A stretch of 64,000 bases of DNA from Coffea arabica (Eukaryota; Streptophyta; Magnoliopsida; Gentianales; Rubiaceae): positions 994,501 to 1,058,500 of the forward strand of contig NC_092317.1 in NCBI RefSeq assembly GCF_036785885.1, given 5' to 3'. Positions 1-12,640 of the stretch are shown here, piece by piece. Below the pieces are notes generated by a model. It was not told where the DNA came from. It saw only the letters and a list, made by a program, of their open reading frames with translations, and searched no databases. Numbering within the stretch: position 1 is the first letter of the stretch; the number at the start of each line of letters is the position of its first letter. The position numbers were made by a program, and so were the translations under genes.

Positions 1-106
1 AAGGAAACTAACTGATTTTGCTTGAATTAAGAAAGTCATGGAAATTCAAGTTTTAGGCGGGTAGAATCTTGACCACTTAAAATAAACACAACAAATTGTA
101 TAATAC

Positions 107-3100
107 CAGTCTACGGCATGTAGTACAGCGCTGGCCAGCTGTACCAACAGCAGCAAAAAGAACCGAGCGAACAGCAAGTTCGATGTCAGCATCATCCATA
201 ACGATTATAGCATTATTTCCACTTAGTTCAAGCAAGCATTTACCAAACCTCTGATTCACTGTCTGTTGAACCATTAGACCCACCTATTGCAGGCATGAAA
301 GAACAAAAAAAAGTAAGTTCTCCTTTCAACAATTTGAAAATTGGCCAAACAAAACAGATAAATAGACTAAAACCATGGCATCAAGATATGTTACAAAGTA
401 TGCATGAAACAGTCACTTATGGTGCTTGGGACTCACATTGTCAGGTTTAGGAAGAACACACATACTGTCTCATAAGGGCTCATACGTTAACATGGAACTG
501 ATTAACTAGAGTAGGTAAACTCACAAAAAGAAATTTAGTAAAACATGACTCATAGTTAAAGATACACAAAACACCAAGACTTAAGTGTGAAGAAACACAT
601 CTTCAGTACAATCACCCATAAACTTTGTCACTGGGAATAAAATAGTTTCATACACCATCAGTTACAAAACAAGTGATTGATGGAGTTTCACTAAGGCAAC
701 ATATTGTGCTGCTCATAAGATTATGAAACCAAAGCAGAGGATGCTAATACCTTTCAGATTAATGAAAATGGATTTTCTTTACGTGATGTTGATCTATAAA
801 TATACAGCCGACACAGGAACAGACCATATATAAAGGGGTATAAAAGATAACAAATAAATTCCAAGAATTTCAGCAATAAATCGAACCGTTCCATCTATGA
901 TCTTCAAACTCCAAGCTAGCAAATTTCTTGTTGGACTCATTTAAGAACTAAAACTTAGCAACAACGAGTAGAACCAAAATACAGACAGAAGGGGATAACT
1001 GTAAAACAGTATAGGTACAATGTAAGTAGGGTTAAGGCAAAATCCTTCATAAAGAGATATTTTAGTAAGTACCTTTGAACTCCCTGTAAATGAAACCAAA
1101 GGAATACGTGCATCTTTAGCTATGGCCTGCCCAATTTCAGCACCGCCGCAAAAGGTGGTGAAAATTGCACCTGGTAAATTGTTTTTCTCCAACACCCCAG
1201 CAACTATTTTGGTCATGGCTATGGTGACCAAGGGGGTAGTTGGAGCACCTTTCCTGTTATCACAACATAGAAAGAATGATTCCAGCAGGGTTTTGCACAA
1301 CCCCGCCGCCGGGGGGGGGGGGTGAAGAAAAAAGGGAACAACAACCAATACATCAGGCACAATCACAAACATGATATAAAGAGTAAAGATTCAAATGCAC
1401 AAACAAGGAATATGAATCTCTTTATAAATGAAGATAACATCAAATCAATAAAGTGAAACTCCATAATGGAGCAGAGAGCTCTGAGATTTTCTGTTCATGT
1501 AATTCAGCCATGGTCTGACAGAATGAATTACTCTATAAAATAAGTAACCATTATAAGACTCACCAGACAACACAGTTGCCACAAACCAGAGCTATGCACG
1601 CATTCCATCCTACATAAGTAAAGCACAAGTTATAGCAGAAATAACTGAAAACAATTTTCATACAAAAAAATTTGCACAAATAATTTGCTCATTCAAATCA
1701 ACATAAATAAAGATATTAAAAGTCCACCAACAAAAAGCGACTTTATAAACACAACATGCCTAAGCGAAAGATAGAATCATAGAACTCCTAAATATCAGGA
1801 GGTGGGGCATCTTTTAGTTTGTGTCTGTCATATAAATTGTATGTCGCTTAGTATAGCATTTTCCTTAAATAATGACATCCCAGGGGGGAAATTAAAAAAA
1901 ATGAGGTTCTCTTGATAATTTGAGATATGGAGAAACAGCATAAATTCCAATGAAGGCAAATTTTCTAAAAATTGGAACAGGCACCAGCAGATTTCCACAT
2001 CACATGTCAGAAATGAGTTCCAAACAAGTACTGCATATAAACCAAATTTGGAAGATGAATCACATAGGAAGCAAACAGTTCCACATGCATGAGAAAAAGG
2101 CATGGTCCAAGTGTCATTAGTAGACATAGTTGCAAAACCTGCTACAACTTATGGAGTAAGAGTAGCTAGAGTACTCGACAGGAAAGTTGGGAGTATAATT
2201 TGTTAATCAATAAGGCAGCACGCTTGCAGTAAATGAGATTATTGACACGGTTTCTTGCCAAATTCAAAAGGCAGTGGAATATAATAAGCACATGTACTCA
2301 AGCCTGAATATGTACAATTAACAATGTATATTCTCAAATTAAAATTGAAAACAGCCACATGAAGCAGCAAATAACAGCACTGCCATAAGTAGATTGAGAA
2401 AGTCTTCAGAAAAGGGAAAAAATCCAACTCATAATAATTACCTTTATCAAAAAGAAAAAACCCAAGATAAAGAAGTAGTCGTATAAGTTAAGGTGGCAAC
2501 AACTTCTCACCTAGAACAGCACAAGGGAAGTTAAAAGCAGTAATAACGGCAACTATTCCGAGAGGGTTCCACGTCTGTGCACATCATTATTGTGAACAAG
2601 AGTATGATATTGATAGAGAAAATATGTAGTTTCTCCAAATATCTGAGAACCAAAATCAGCGCACCTCAAACATCATATGATTTGGACCTGTTAAAATGTA
2701 GCCATAGTCATGTAGGGTAAGACTTTCTGGTGGTGAATGAGGAACTAAGTAACTGTATATTGTCTATAATGCAAATTCAAAGGTTAAAAACTACCAAAAG
2801 CTCCAGTAAGTTAACAAGAATAGCAAGATGATAACATTCAAAGATTTTGCAAGTACTCAAGATACAATCCAAAAAATGTTAAAAATTTTGGGCAGAAACC
2901 CCAAAAAACTCAGGGTATATCTCCTATAAAATTTGCAATAGTGGAGGGCTACGATTGATGGACTCACGTTCTGAAGGAATAATTGATCCATTTAGCTGCC
3001 GACTCAATCCAACAGCAAAGTCACACATATCGATGATCTCCTGCAGTAATCTGAAGTTAGAGAATGTAGAAGCACTACTCCACTTCCCACCCAAAATCTA

Positions 3101-4441
3101 AGCTGGCAGAGACAATAAATGTCACTAATTCATTTAACTATAAGTACTGGGAGCACTACAAAAGCAAAAGGTAGCAGTCATAAACCTCCCAAAGACTTCA
3201 CTCCCCACTCAGAATGTCTTATTTTCATTCGAGTTGGCACCGAGCATAAATATGCTTAACTCACAGCTCAAATGTAAAAGATAAAACGTACTTCATGAAT
3301 TTTTAAAATAAACAACAATATACATGAGGAGAAGACACACTTGAACTTCCCCTATTCCTTCAGCAAGTATTTTCCCCATTTCAAGTGATACAAGCCGACC
3401 AAGTTGCTGGAGTTTTGCTCTTAATGCATCACCAATCTGCCTAACAATATCACCTCTCTTTGGAGCTGGAACCTGAAACAAAAGCAAAATCAGAAGGGAA
3501 ATTAGCTCAATCATTTTGCAGTTTGTGCAAGGATTAGTGCATTTCTCTGCCAAATAATTTTTAACAGTTTCCAAGATTCGCGACATCTGTGAAGACGAAT
3601 CCGCCCGACTTTTTTCTACCAACTTATGAAACAGAATCTATCAAGGCAAAAGTCCAGCTAGATAACTTGACTGACAGCTGTAAGTGATGGACCCACCTGC
3701 ATCCATAACTTAGCAGCCTCATAACATGCTTGCATGCCATCTTCGTAATCTTGTAGTGATGCCTCGAGGACTTCTGCAATGGTCTTGGGGGAAAGGAGAG
3801 GGGGGGGGGGGGGCAAACGATAAAGGAACCATAAGTACTTCCCAATGAGTTTGAATAAGAAAAGAGCAGAAAAGGCTCAACCAATTAACAGCTTTTATGG
3901 AGGGGAAGAATAGTCATAATGGTAATTCATGAAGAGACTCTAAAGTTCTAATCTCGAGCTTGTCATATTGAACATAATAATCAAATATACAAAATGAAAG
4001 ATGCCATTTTGCAACTTGTACAAAAATCTAATTTTTCGGGTAAGTAAAAAATCTACTTTTTGAGTCCAAAACAAAAAACGTAAGGGATAAAGAATTTATG
4101 GTTGTTCCTAATCAAATTCTTCTGCAAATTTTAACTGCCAGAGAAAGGGGAAAAACAAAAAGAAAAAAAGAAAATTTTCCAGCAAGCGTGAAAGGAAGCA
4201 TGTTGAAAGCCCAGTTAACCAAGAAATCGAACGGTTTTTGGGAGTGGTACAGAATCAGATAGCATTGAAAAGGAAAAGCATAGAGGAAAAGAGAGACCTG
4301 ATTGCTGGCGGGATTTACGGAGGAAACAAGAGCGCCATTTCCCTTCCACTGGCCGTTGATATAACAGCCAGGAGTACGAGGGCCGATGCCGATCACCTTC
4401 AAGAACTCGTACTCTTTCTTCCCAAAACTCATCGCTGCCAT
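107..4441 (-). CDS. ALDH7B: ALDH7B (antiquitin-like) aldehyde dehydrogenase, 5' part
   Basis: The product oxidises alpha-aminoadipic semialdehyde and related aldehydes with NAD+; family members act in lysine catabolism and detoxify aldehydes under osmotic stress. Nine exons on the minus strand join in frame: 4441-4298, 3783-3697, 3472-3341, 3040-2968, 2687-2665 (only 23 nt), 2574-2511, 1609-1564, 1253-1073 and 283-107. They give 309 of the roughly 508 residues usual for ALDH7; the rest lies off the left edge. The catalytic base is Glu269 in LELSGNNA and the nucleophile is Cys303 in [10 protein letters not shown], matching human E268 and C302. The plant-typical second cysteine (306) is present. 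The start at 4441 gives [13 protein letters not shown]; the Met at residue 4 is an alternative start. Assignment rests on recognised family motifs and intact splice phases. Confidence 0.93.
1311..1322. repeat. 12-nt G homopolymer in an ALDH7B intron
   Basis: A run of 12 G follows CCCCGCCGCC on the plus strand, so the transcript carries a C run. It lies between the exons at 1253 and 1564 and does not touch a splice site. Confidence 0.8.
3800..3813. repeat. 14-nt G homopolymer forming the C-rich tract of an ALDH7B acceptor
   Basis: A run of 14 G on the plus strand reads as C in the ALDH7B pre-mRNA. It ends about 17 nt upstream of the acceptor of exon 2 (exon end 3783), so the polypyrimidine tract is nearly all C instead of the usual U. 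Confidence 0.75.
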
Positions 4442-5972
4442 TCAGCAATTTGTTTAGGAACTAGCAGTATGATTACTTTGTTCACAATTACATGTATCAA
4501 TAATTGAGAAAGAATTTGAGAGAGTGAAAGACAACCCACTTACGTGAACGATTTAGAGAATACGGTTGGAGAAAAGATTGAGACTTTGGATGATCAGATG
4601 ACAAAATCTTTGAGCGGGTTGGGATTATGTAATCCGGCCTTAGCACATAGTAGGAGAGCTAAGCATGAGCTGTATACTGCTACTAGCTTTCTTTGTTTAT
4701 TTATTCACACTGAATAGCAGAAAACGATGCGTGGCAGTGAATTGTGGTTTCCCAAAAAAGTGCCCATATTTTCTTGTCCTATCATTTTTTTTACATATTT
4801 AGACTCCAATTGACACCAATACCAATCTTTTTCTCCCACACTACTTAAATTCCTTGGTTTTTGGATAGACGATTACTTTCACACCGACTACATTACGTCT
4901 AATTTTTATTCTAATATTTTTTTTTTCAAGAATAATACTTCAAGTTTGTTAAGCTTTTTTTTTTTTTTTTTAAAAACACTTTATATTTTGTTACTAACCA
5001 CTAGTCAATCTGAATAGTAATACGAATAGTGGTGGAGATAGACAAGAAGAGTATCAGGTGACGACAACCTATTTATGCAATTTTGAGACGGAACGTTTCC
5101 GGGCCTGGTCCAAACACAGAGCGCCCATCTGCGGACTGTCGCCTCATACAGCTTTTCTTCCTTATCCTGATTTTTGCATAATCCAATTTGGCTTCCTTGC
5201 CATGAAGATCCGGAGAGCAATCAAAGCTCAACCGTCAAATTTGTTTTACAAGTTTTTTTTCGAGGGTGCCGATTCAATGCTGCACACCCCAAATTGTACC
5301 TTAAAACAGAAATAGCCAACTTAAAAGCCAATTATAAAAGGTCCCTTCTCATTTTGTTGCTTTTCTTTGTTTGGATCAAAAACAAATTTTCCAGTGTCTT
5401 ATCACCACATTGCAGTTGCACATGAAAATATAACATGATGACAAGCTCTAACTGGTTGGTTGCTGAATCATACGCAGGCGTGGCCGTATAAACTTCACAT
5501 GGTCACAATCGATCATCATGTTTTTTCTTCTTTTTTTTTTTTTTTGGTCTACTAATGTATCTCTACGAGACAAGTCATAAAAAATGTAGCAAATTGTGCC
5601 TAAGGGTTTTTTCACGAATTACTTGTTTATAGTAAAAAAATGTTTTGAGGTGTTGCGATTTTTTCTAGTTACGATTTTCAATACTTTATTTACAAGTTAC
5701 AATCAAACAATGATACCTTTTATTTTTAAGATAGAATCAACCAATAATACTTATTCCACATTTTAAACAAACTTATTTCAAAAAATCTTTTCTGTAAGTC
5801 AAGATTACAACTAACTCGTAGATAAAGTAGTCATGATTGCTAACATATTATTCATCTAAGCTCACACATTTTTAGGGTTCATATACATATTTACTATCAC
5901 ATTTTCTTATAAACTTACTCGTGGATGGGATGGTAGGATAACAATAATAGAAAGAGAAATTTGTGAATTATA

Positions 5973-6262
5973 ACTCCTTTCATTCCAAAATGTTTATCAT
6001 GCTTTTCATTTTGAAATATCTCAAAACGTTTGTCATGTAGTAAAAATTAGAACCATTTTTAGTCTCCATTCCTAATATTGTCCGTTCCTTTATTTATACT
6101 TCTCTTATATTCAAATTCAAAATTTGAATTTTGAACGATAAATTCAAAAAAAAAAAATACAAACATCAAGATCAAAACACACTATTTTTAAAAGTTGGAT
6201 TCTTGTCAAAACACATTTTCTAAATAGTTGGATTCACATAATGGGACGGAGGAGGAAGCAGT
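5973..6262. mobile_element. Decayed Stowaway-like MITE, copy A
   Basis: The left end reads ACTCCTTTCATTCCAAAATG and the right end CATAATGGGACGGAGGAG, imperfect inverted forms of the CTCCCTCCGTCCCA terminus typical of Tc1/mariner (Stowaway) MITEs. The interior is AT-rich and non-coding. Ends are approximate because the termini have diverged. Confidence 0.5.
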
Positions 6263-6368
6263 AGATTTAGAAAGATGTGTATTCTTTTATTCTCCTTTAT
6301 TTCTCTTTTTTGATAAACTCCCAAATTAGGTCGTGGACCTCGTGGTTACTCGTTAGAGAAATTAGAAA

Positions 6369-7475
6369 GGGATAATTTCAGAAACTTCTCTTGAGGTTTT
6401 TGACAATTGTAATTATCTTCTTTCTAGTTTAAAAAATTACACCGACCTCCCATGTTATTAGGATTTCCGTAACAATATAGATCCAGCATGCTAAATTTAT
6501 CCCTAAAAATCCTAAATACTCATTTGTTATTTAGAAAGAGGGATAAACTCACTCATGAATTTCTTCCACACAGTAACTATTATAAACGGCATAACCATCA
6601 TTCTAACGAACTCAATAAGCCATTTCAATTTAATTCACATATTCTCACAATTTTGATAGCCCACTTTTGTCACTCCAAAGCTTTTCATGTAAATCAACTA
6701 TGACAATTAAAGTTTATAGTCAACCTAATCTTTAGCCTCAAAGTTTTTTTTGCCTAAATTTAACATTTAAATTGACTATGTCACTATCAAAATTCAATCC
6801 AAATGGTTGCAACCTTGTTAATATTTAAATAATCTAACTCACCAAGAACACCATCGCAGAGTAACCAAAAGCAACACGAGAAACCACATCCCATGTCTCT
6901 GGATAAATTTGATTGTAGTTTTATATCCTAAAATTATTTTTTGCACAATTGGCATAATAGCGTAACGCTTCTTAGTCCACATTTCTTTTTTTCGATATCA
7001 CTCGTATTTTCTTGTCTGTACTCTGTGTCACCGCCATCCTTTTCATCTTTTAGTTTGATAACAAATATGCTTTGGCAACTTGTCATTTGGCAATTTCAAT
7101 AAGACAATACTTACAAAAAAAAGGAAAACAAAAGAGAAAGAGAATCTATTTTCATAATAATGATGATTCGGGATATATTTGATGGTTGTGTAGATAGCGG
7201 CTATGAAAAAATAGTGAATTATGAGATGTAGAGGAAAAAAGGTAGGAAAAAGAATAAGAGAGAAATGATAAGAGTTTGTTTTACGTGGCAACCGTTGCTT
7301 AAGAAAGAAAGACTAGTTGTAGTTGTATGATCTTTTTGGTTTGTAAGAATTATTTATAAATGAAGAATATTATAGTCATTTTATTGCATGAAAGGAAGGT
7401 TAATGTAATTATTCAAACTTGAAGGGGGATGGGTGAAATTATCAGAAACCCAGGGGAGGTTTCTAAAATTATCCC
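6369..7475. mobile_element. Non-autonomous MULE-type element, 1.1 kb
   Basis: The left end is GGGATAATTTCAGAAACTTC; the right end is its imperfect inverse, with the rightmost bases AAAATTATCCC. The flanks form a 9-bp TSD with one mismatch: AATTAGAAA (6360-6368) and AACTAGAAA (7476-7484). A 9-bp duplication is the hallmark of the Mutator superfamily. No transposase frame is visible. The terminus matches the larger element at 54989-57485. Confidence 0.8.
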
Positions 7476-8057
7476 AACTAGAAAAGTGCGTAATGTACAA
7501 TAGGACGACAGTGAGTGAGTTCGAGGAGATTAATTTAATTGCCATCAAATTTCATTTTCCTCGGTTTCGAACTTTGAAGTAGTATGTTTAAGTTAGTTGG
7601 ACCTTTGGAGGGGAAAAAAGAAAAAAGAAAAAAGAAGAAGGAAACAATAACAAAGAGACGACAGACTACGGAGAAAGAGCCGTAGCTCTGCATCTGCAAT
7701 CGAAACATCGCAGAAGCCCTCATCAGCTCAACAAATTCCAAAACTTGCATTCCACCTTTGATAAGCGAATTTTTCCTAATTCCGTGTCATAAACCCTAAA
7801 CTTTTCTTCTAGGTATCTTCAATCAAATCACTGGGTTTCAATCGGTAAGACTCTCGTCTTCCCTAAAAATTCATTTCCATCTTTTTCTTACTTTCAATCA
7901 ACTTTGATATCCAATTATATACTTGGATGTGCTGTCCTCCAGGGTTTATTTTCTTTACTTTTTCTTTTTCATGAATTGAACCCTAGTCGGAATTTGAATT
8001 TTTTATCTGGGTTTCGATTTTTCCTTTCGTGTAAAGCTTGAGTTGTAAATATCGAAA

Positions 8058-10019
8058 ATGAGGCAATTGATCGGAAATTACAGTAGAAAGAGGCCGAGGA
8101 ATCGAGGCATTTTTAATGGGTTTTGTGTCCTTGTCCTAATTTTCTTCTTCTACAACCGGGAAGATATTATTAGAAACCCTTTTCTCAGAAATTCTTCGTC
8201 CTTTTTGGGCTACAATGTTCAGTGGACCTCAACGAGTGGATACCATATATACACAGGGAAAATTCATCGGCGAATGGTGGAACTGAGTATCAATTCTTCC
8301 ATCTCCGTTAATGGTTCTGATCCTAATAGTTTGTCTGATAAACACCCTGAATTTTGTTCTGGTCTGATTGAGCACGTGGGCTATAAAAGTAGCTGTGAGT
8401 TCTTGAAAGCACACCCCGAATGCTCGTCTGGTGGGTTCTTTGATTACATCAAGTTCTATTACTGTAGTTGCAGTGGAAGTTCGTGGGCTTTTCTAGTTTT
8501 TGGTGTTTGGCTTGTTGCATTGTTCTATCTTTTGGGTAATACAGCAGCTGATTACTTTTGTTGCTCTTTGGAGAAGCTTGCGGGCTTACTGAAGCTGTCC
8601 CCTTCAGTTGCTGGAGTTGCTCTACTTCCGCTTGGAAATGGTGCTCCTGATGTCTTTGCGAGTATTGCTGCATTTGTGGGGTCTGACGCTGGAGAAGTGG
8701 GACTAAATAGTGTGCTTGGTGGTGCTGTGTTTGTCACTTGCATCGTTGCTGGTGCTGTTTCTTTATGTGTTGCTGAGCAGGATGTTCAGATTGATCGAAA
8801 CTGCTTTATTAGGGATGTTACCTTTTTCATCGTGGCTCTGTTATCACTACTGGCCATCTTGGTTTCTGGTAAAGTGGGGGTTGGAGGTGCTATTGCATTT
8901 CTGATGATATATGTGGTTTATGCTTTTGTTGTTGCTGCTAATGAGATTTTGAGGAAAGAGGTGGAGAGGTTAAAATTGGATGCTGTCACACCGCTGCTTC
9001 CAGTAAGAGGAAGTATATTTTCTCAAGGAACCCAAGAAGATGAGTCCATTTACAACCCTTTACTTGATTTCGAGACTGGAAGTGATGGAATTCAATCACG
9101 TAGTACCTTACCCCAGTGGATGTGGGCTTCCAATGTAGCAATATATTCTAACCAGTCACTGAAGGTGCTTGATGAGGATAGGCCTGTGTGGGGATGGAAT
9201 GATGAGGGCATAGAGATTGAATACTCTTCGTTCTCCTGCTCTAAGCTATGCTCCATTCTGGAGTTGCCTTTGACTGTGCCAAGACGACTAACAATACCTG
9301 CAGTTGAGGAGGAAAGGTGGTCGAAGTTCTATGCAGTTGGCAATGCTTCATTGGCTCCAATTCTTCTGGCATGTCTTTGGAATTCAGCAGACACTGCAAG
9401 TGGTCAAAGTGGGAAAGTTGCATATTTCCTTGGTGTTTCTTCTGGCTGTGTTCTTGGTATTCTTGCCTGCAAGTATACAAGGTCAGAACATCCACCGCGG
9501 AAATTTTTACTTCCATGGGTTTTAGGGGGTTTTTTGATGAGTATTGTTTGGTTTTATATGATTGCAAACGAGCTGGTTGCTCTTTTGGTAGGATTAGGTG
9601 TTGTCCTGGGAGTTAACCCTTCATTACTTGGGTTAACAGTATTGGCATGGGGTAATTCTATGGGTGATTTGGTGTCAAATGTTGCATTGGCAATAAATGG
9701 AGGGGATGGTGTACAGATTGCCATGTCTGGATGTTACGCAGGTCCAATGTTCAACACACTTATCGGCTTGGGGTTCTCAATGTTGCTAGGAGCTTGGTCA
9801 GAGAAACCCGGTTTATTCATAGTTCCAATGGACAGGAGTTTGTATTGCACGCTGGGGTTCCTTATATCAGGACTCTTATGGGCACTGGTTGTTCTACCTA
9901 GGAATGACATGCACCCGAGCAGGATGCTTGGAACAGGCCTTATTACCATATATTTGATATTTCTATCGGTGAGGGTCTGCAGTGCTATGGGAATGTTTTC
10001 ATTGGGTGGATTAAGTTGA
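8058..10019 (+). CDS. Cation/calcium exchanger (CCX family)
   Basis: This intronless gene encodes a 653-residue membrane exchanger of the Ca2+/cation antiporter superfamily, which swaps K+, Na+ or Ca2+ for other cations across the plasma or an internal membrane. The two ion-binding alpha repeats are visible: [14 protein letters not shown] at residues 193-206 and [10 protein letters not shown] at 532-541. Each lies in a cluster of hydrophobic helices, with a long hydrophilic loop at about 310-430. A single hydrophobic segment sits near residues 20-35, followed by a cysteine-bearing luminal stretch. Length and the single exon fit the longer Arabidopsis members CCX3/CCX4 better than CCX1, 2 or 5. 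The start at 8058 is the first in-frame Met. A GTAAGA at 7844 could begin a leader intron, which I cannot prove. Confidence 0.93.
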   Translation: MRQLIGNYSRKRPRNRGIFNGFCVLVLIFFFYNREDIIRNPFLRNSSSFLGYNVQWTSTSGYHIYTGKIHRRMVELSINSSISVNGSDPNSLSDKHPEFCSGLIEHVGYKSSCEFLKAHPECSSGGFFDYIKFYYCSCSGSSWAFLVFGVWLVALFYLLGNTAADYFCCSLEKLAGLLKLSPSVAGVALLPLGNGAPDVFASIAAFVGSDAGEVGLNSVLGGAVFVTCIVAGAVSLCVAEQDVQIDRNCFIRDVTFFIVALLSLLAILVSGKVGVGGAIAFLMIYVVYAFVVAANEILRKEVERLKLDAVTPLLPVRGSIFSQGTQEDESIYNPLLDFETGSDGIQSRSTLPQWMWASNVAIYSNQSLKVLDEDRPVWGWNDEGIEIEYSSFSCSKLCSILELPLTVPRRLTIPAVEEERWSKFYAVGNASLAPILLACLWNSADTASGQSGKVAYFLGVSSGCVLGILACKYTRSEHPPRKFLLPWVLGGFLMSIVWFYMIANELVALLVGLGVVLGVNPSLLGLTVLAWGNSMGDLVSNVALAINGGDGVQIAMSGCYAGPMFNTLIGLGFSMLLGAWSEKPGLFIVPMDRSLYCTLGFLISGLLWALVVLPRNDMHPSRMLGTGLITIYLIFLSVRVCSAMGMFSLGGLS

Positions 10020-10287
10020 CATTCTTGTTGCCTGTAGAACTGAGAAGATATATTTGGCTATTACTTTACGCTGAAGCTGAGATTTTCAGGATGGTGAAGT
10101 CCTTGTAAACTTGTTGCATCTAGTCGCTCCCAGACTTTTTTCTTGTGGTGGGTAGTTAGGATTAGCAGCTCCGCTATGGTCTCTGATAGAATGCGCTGTA
10201 TTTGTTTTTGACTGCAGCTAACACGGACACAAGCACATTGAATTCCCACACTGTAGGCTAGCTTGGTAGATTGCCTTTCATTGTAGG

Positions 10288-10350
10288 TTGTTAATGGTCA
10301 CATGGTCATTGAATTCCCTGAATTTGTTAATGGTCACATGGTCATTGAAT
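10288..10350. repeat. 27-bp direct repeat in the CCX 3' region
   Basis: The 27-bp sequence beginning TTGTTAATGGTCACATGG occurs identically at 10288-10314 and 10324-10350, separated by 9 bp. It lies about 270 bp past the CCX stop and may be in the 3' UTR. Confidence 0.8.
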
Positions 10351-10650
10351 ATTTCCATTCTCTATTGGTGTACATCTGTTAATAAGCAGGACAAGTGGTG
10401 TTATAAACAATAGCATTTGAACCTATTGATACAGTACTCTTATTATGTTGTGGGGATGATAGCTTAGTTCGAGCCTTGTCGATCTATGTGAGCTGATACA
10501 GTGGTGAGATGATCACCATCATACTTTCTTGGGAGTCAAAATAAACCAACAAAAATGGGTTGTGGGAAGGCACCATTCGGTTGGTTTTGTATTAGTATGA
10601 ATTCTGGATTTCTCTATGCTCTGAAGACCAAATATTTGTAAGCAATTTAC

Positions 10651-11040
10651 ATTTTTTTTGAACGACCCACACACAACTATAATTCACAAATTGTAGTCCA
10701 CTTTTCAATTGAAAAATATGATTATCTTTTAATTTCTCTAAAACATTCTTATTTAATGTAGGTTGTTATTAATATAAATTACTTTACTTAATATAGATTA
10801 TTATCCTATCCCATTTAATACGTTTAGATTTAATGTGAAATAATGTAAAATGAGGATTGATTCTTTCTTGACCATCATGTCAAGTTTCCATGAATAATTA
10901 ATATAAAGTTATACTCTATTTAATGTAAAGGTATTTTAGAAAAATATCAATCTAAATTTATTTTTTCAACAAATTTAACTATTTTTTCTTAAACTATATG
11001 AAAGAAAAATTATAACTATCAAAATGGGACAGGGGGAGTA
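10651..11040. mobile_element. Stowaway-like MITE, copy B (left end eroded)
   Basis: The right end reads ATCAAAATGGGACAGGGGGA followed by GTA. The interior (TGTAGTCCACTTTTCAATTG, then TCTTTTAATTTCTCTAAAA) matches copies C, D and E closely. The left CTCCCTCC terminus is not recognisable, so the left boundary is approximate. Confidence 0.65.
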
Positions 11041-11619
11041 TTAAGAATTATGACATTAATAATGCTTGATAATGGAGTTAGTATGGGGGGCCCCCTTAAG
11101 TTGGATCCAAGGTGTCTTGACTCCGATGTAGTTTAAGTTGATATCAACTGTCGTTAAATGGTGTAACATTTTTTAAAAGTTTTATAATTCTATATAAATT
11201 TTTTATGCATCTTAATAACAGAGTTGTGATATTTTATTACTGTTCATATACGTTTCATATATAATAATTATATTATTATTGTTAAATTTTACAAGTAATT
11301 CACGTAAAATTATACCTTGTTAAAAAAATTTTACAACATTTAAAACAACAATTGTTACCGGCAACCGTTTGTGCTCTTTGTTCTTGATGCGATACGAGTG
11401 ACGACGAGTTGAAGTCTGCTCTCCACTCCGCTCCGGTGGAAGGAATTAAAAAAAGAAAACAGTAGTAGGTGAGGCAAGGCGAAATGGAGACATGAGATCA
11501 GAGGCGTGGATGTGCATTGACTTTGTAAACCGAGAAGCGTGGACGGTTTGGTTTTTTTTTTTTTTTTTTTAAAAAAACTTTTTTGGTTATTTGGAAATCA
11601 TTGGAATACGCTCAACTAC

Positions 11620-12028
11620 TCTACCATTTCCTCGTGTTATTTTGATAGTCATTTTTTTTTCACCTGCCCCAAATTATAATCCACTTTTCAGTTAAAAAAT
11701 ATAGTTATCTTTTAATTTTTCTAAAATAATCTTATTCAATGCAGGTTGTCATTAGTATAAATTACCTTATTTAATATATATTATTGTTGAATATAACCTA
11801 CCCTATTTAATGTAAAATGAGAATTGATTTTTTCTTGACCATCAATTCAAATTTTCATAAACCATCAATTCAAGTTTTCATAAATAATTAATATAAAGTT
11901 ATACTTTATTTAATGTAAGGGTATTTTAGAAAAATAACAACATAAATTTATTTTTCTAATAAAATTAACGATTTTTTTTTAAACTGTGTGAAAAAATCTA
12001 AAACTATCACAATGGGACAGAGGGAGTA
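11620..12028. mobile_element. Stowaway-like MITE, copy C
   Basis: The left part has TTATTTTGATAGTCATT and the right end ACTATCACAATGGGACAG then AGGGAGTA, inverted relatives of each other. The interior is shared with copies B, D and E. It lies about 580 bp from copy B in the same orientation. Confidence 0.7.
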
Positions 12029-12513
12029 TTATTTGTGTTTTTATATCTAAAATAAAGTTATACGCTGGTACTATGGAAAATTATTTGCAGAATTATTTTT
12101 ATTTGATACTTGTTGGAAAAGCTAGGAATGAGAAATGTTGGATGAATAATGCGTATGATAGCGTGTAAGGTTTACAAGCAGAAATTGTCCGTTGTCGTTT
12201 TCTTTTGCAATCATTTTCTTTTTCACAATTGCTATTAAAGATGCACAAGATTGCAACCATAACCATCTTCCTAGAGAGAGAGAGAGAGAGAGAGAGATTT
12301 GGCATCCAGTACGCCATCAATGGCCTTATTTGGCAAATGAGTTTTTTTTATACTTAATTAAAATTTTATTGTAATTTATTATAAAAGTTATAGAAAAAAA
12401 TTTTAAAATATGTAAATTTTTAGATATTTTGAAATGTATAATTTAAAATTTTTTAGAAATTTTTTGAGATTATTGTAGTAAAAGTTATTAAAAAATTTAG
12501 AATTAATCTTTCC

Positions 12514-12640
12514 TACACTGACAGTGTACATATTGTCAGCGTTGGATGAATGATAACTATGTAAAATTTGAATTTGAAATTCAACTTTTTCACACATATC
12601 ATGAACCAAATGTTGATAGTTTATATACTGTCAGTGTATA
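12514..12640. mobile_element. Small MITE with ACACTGACAGTGTA ends
   Basis: The left terminus TACACTGACAGTGTA (12514) and right terminus TACTGTCAGTGTATA (about 12626-12640) are inverted copies, and similarity continues inwards about 30 bp (TCAGCGTTGG against the inverse of CCAAATGTTGAT). It is too small to encode anything. No clear TSD was found. Confidence 0.55.

Larger units (their letters stand above)
4442..8057. other. Divergent intergenic region between ALDH7B and CCX
   Basis: This 3.6-kb AT-rich stretch separates two divergently transcribed genes and must hold both promoters. It contains a decayed Stowaway-like element (about 5973-6262), a MULE-type element (6369-7475), poly-T runs near 4950 and 5530, and the 5' leader of the CCX gene. 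I see no coding sequence in it; the short open frames have no recognisable product. Confidence 0.6.
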
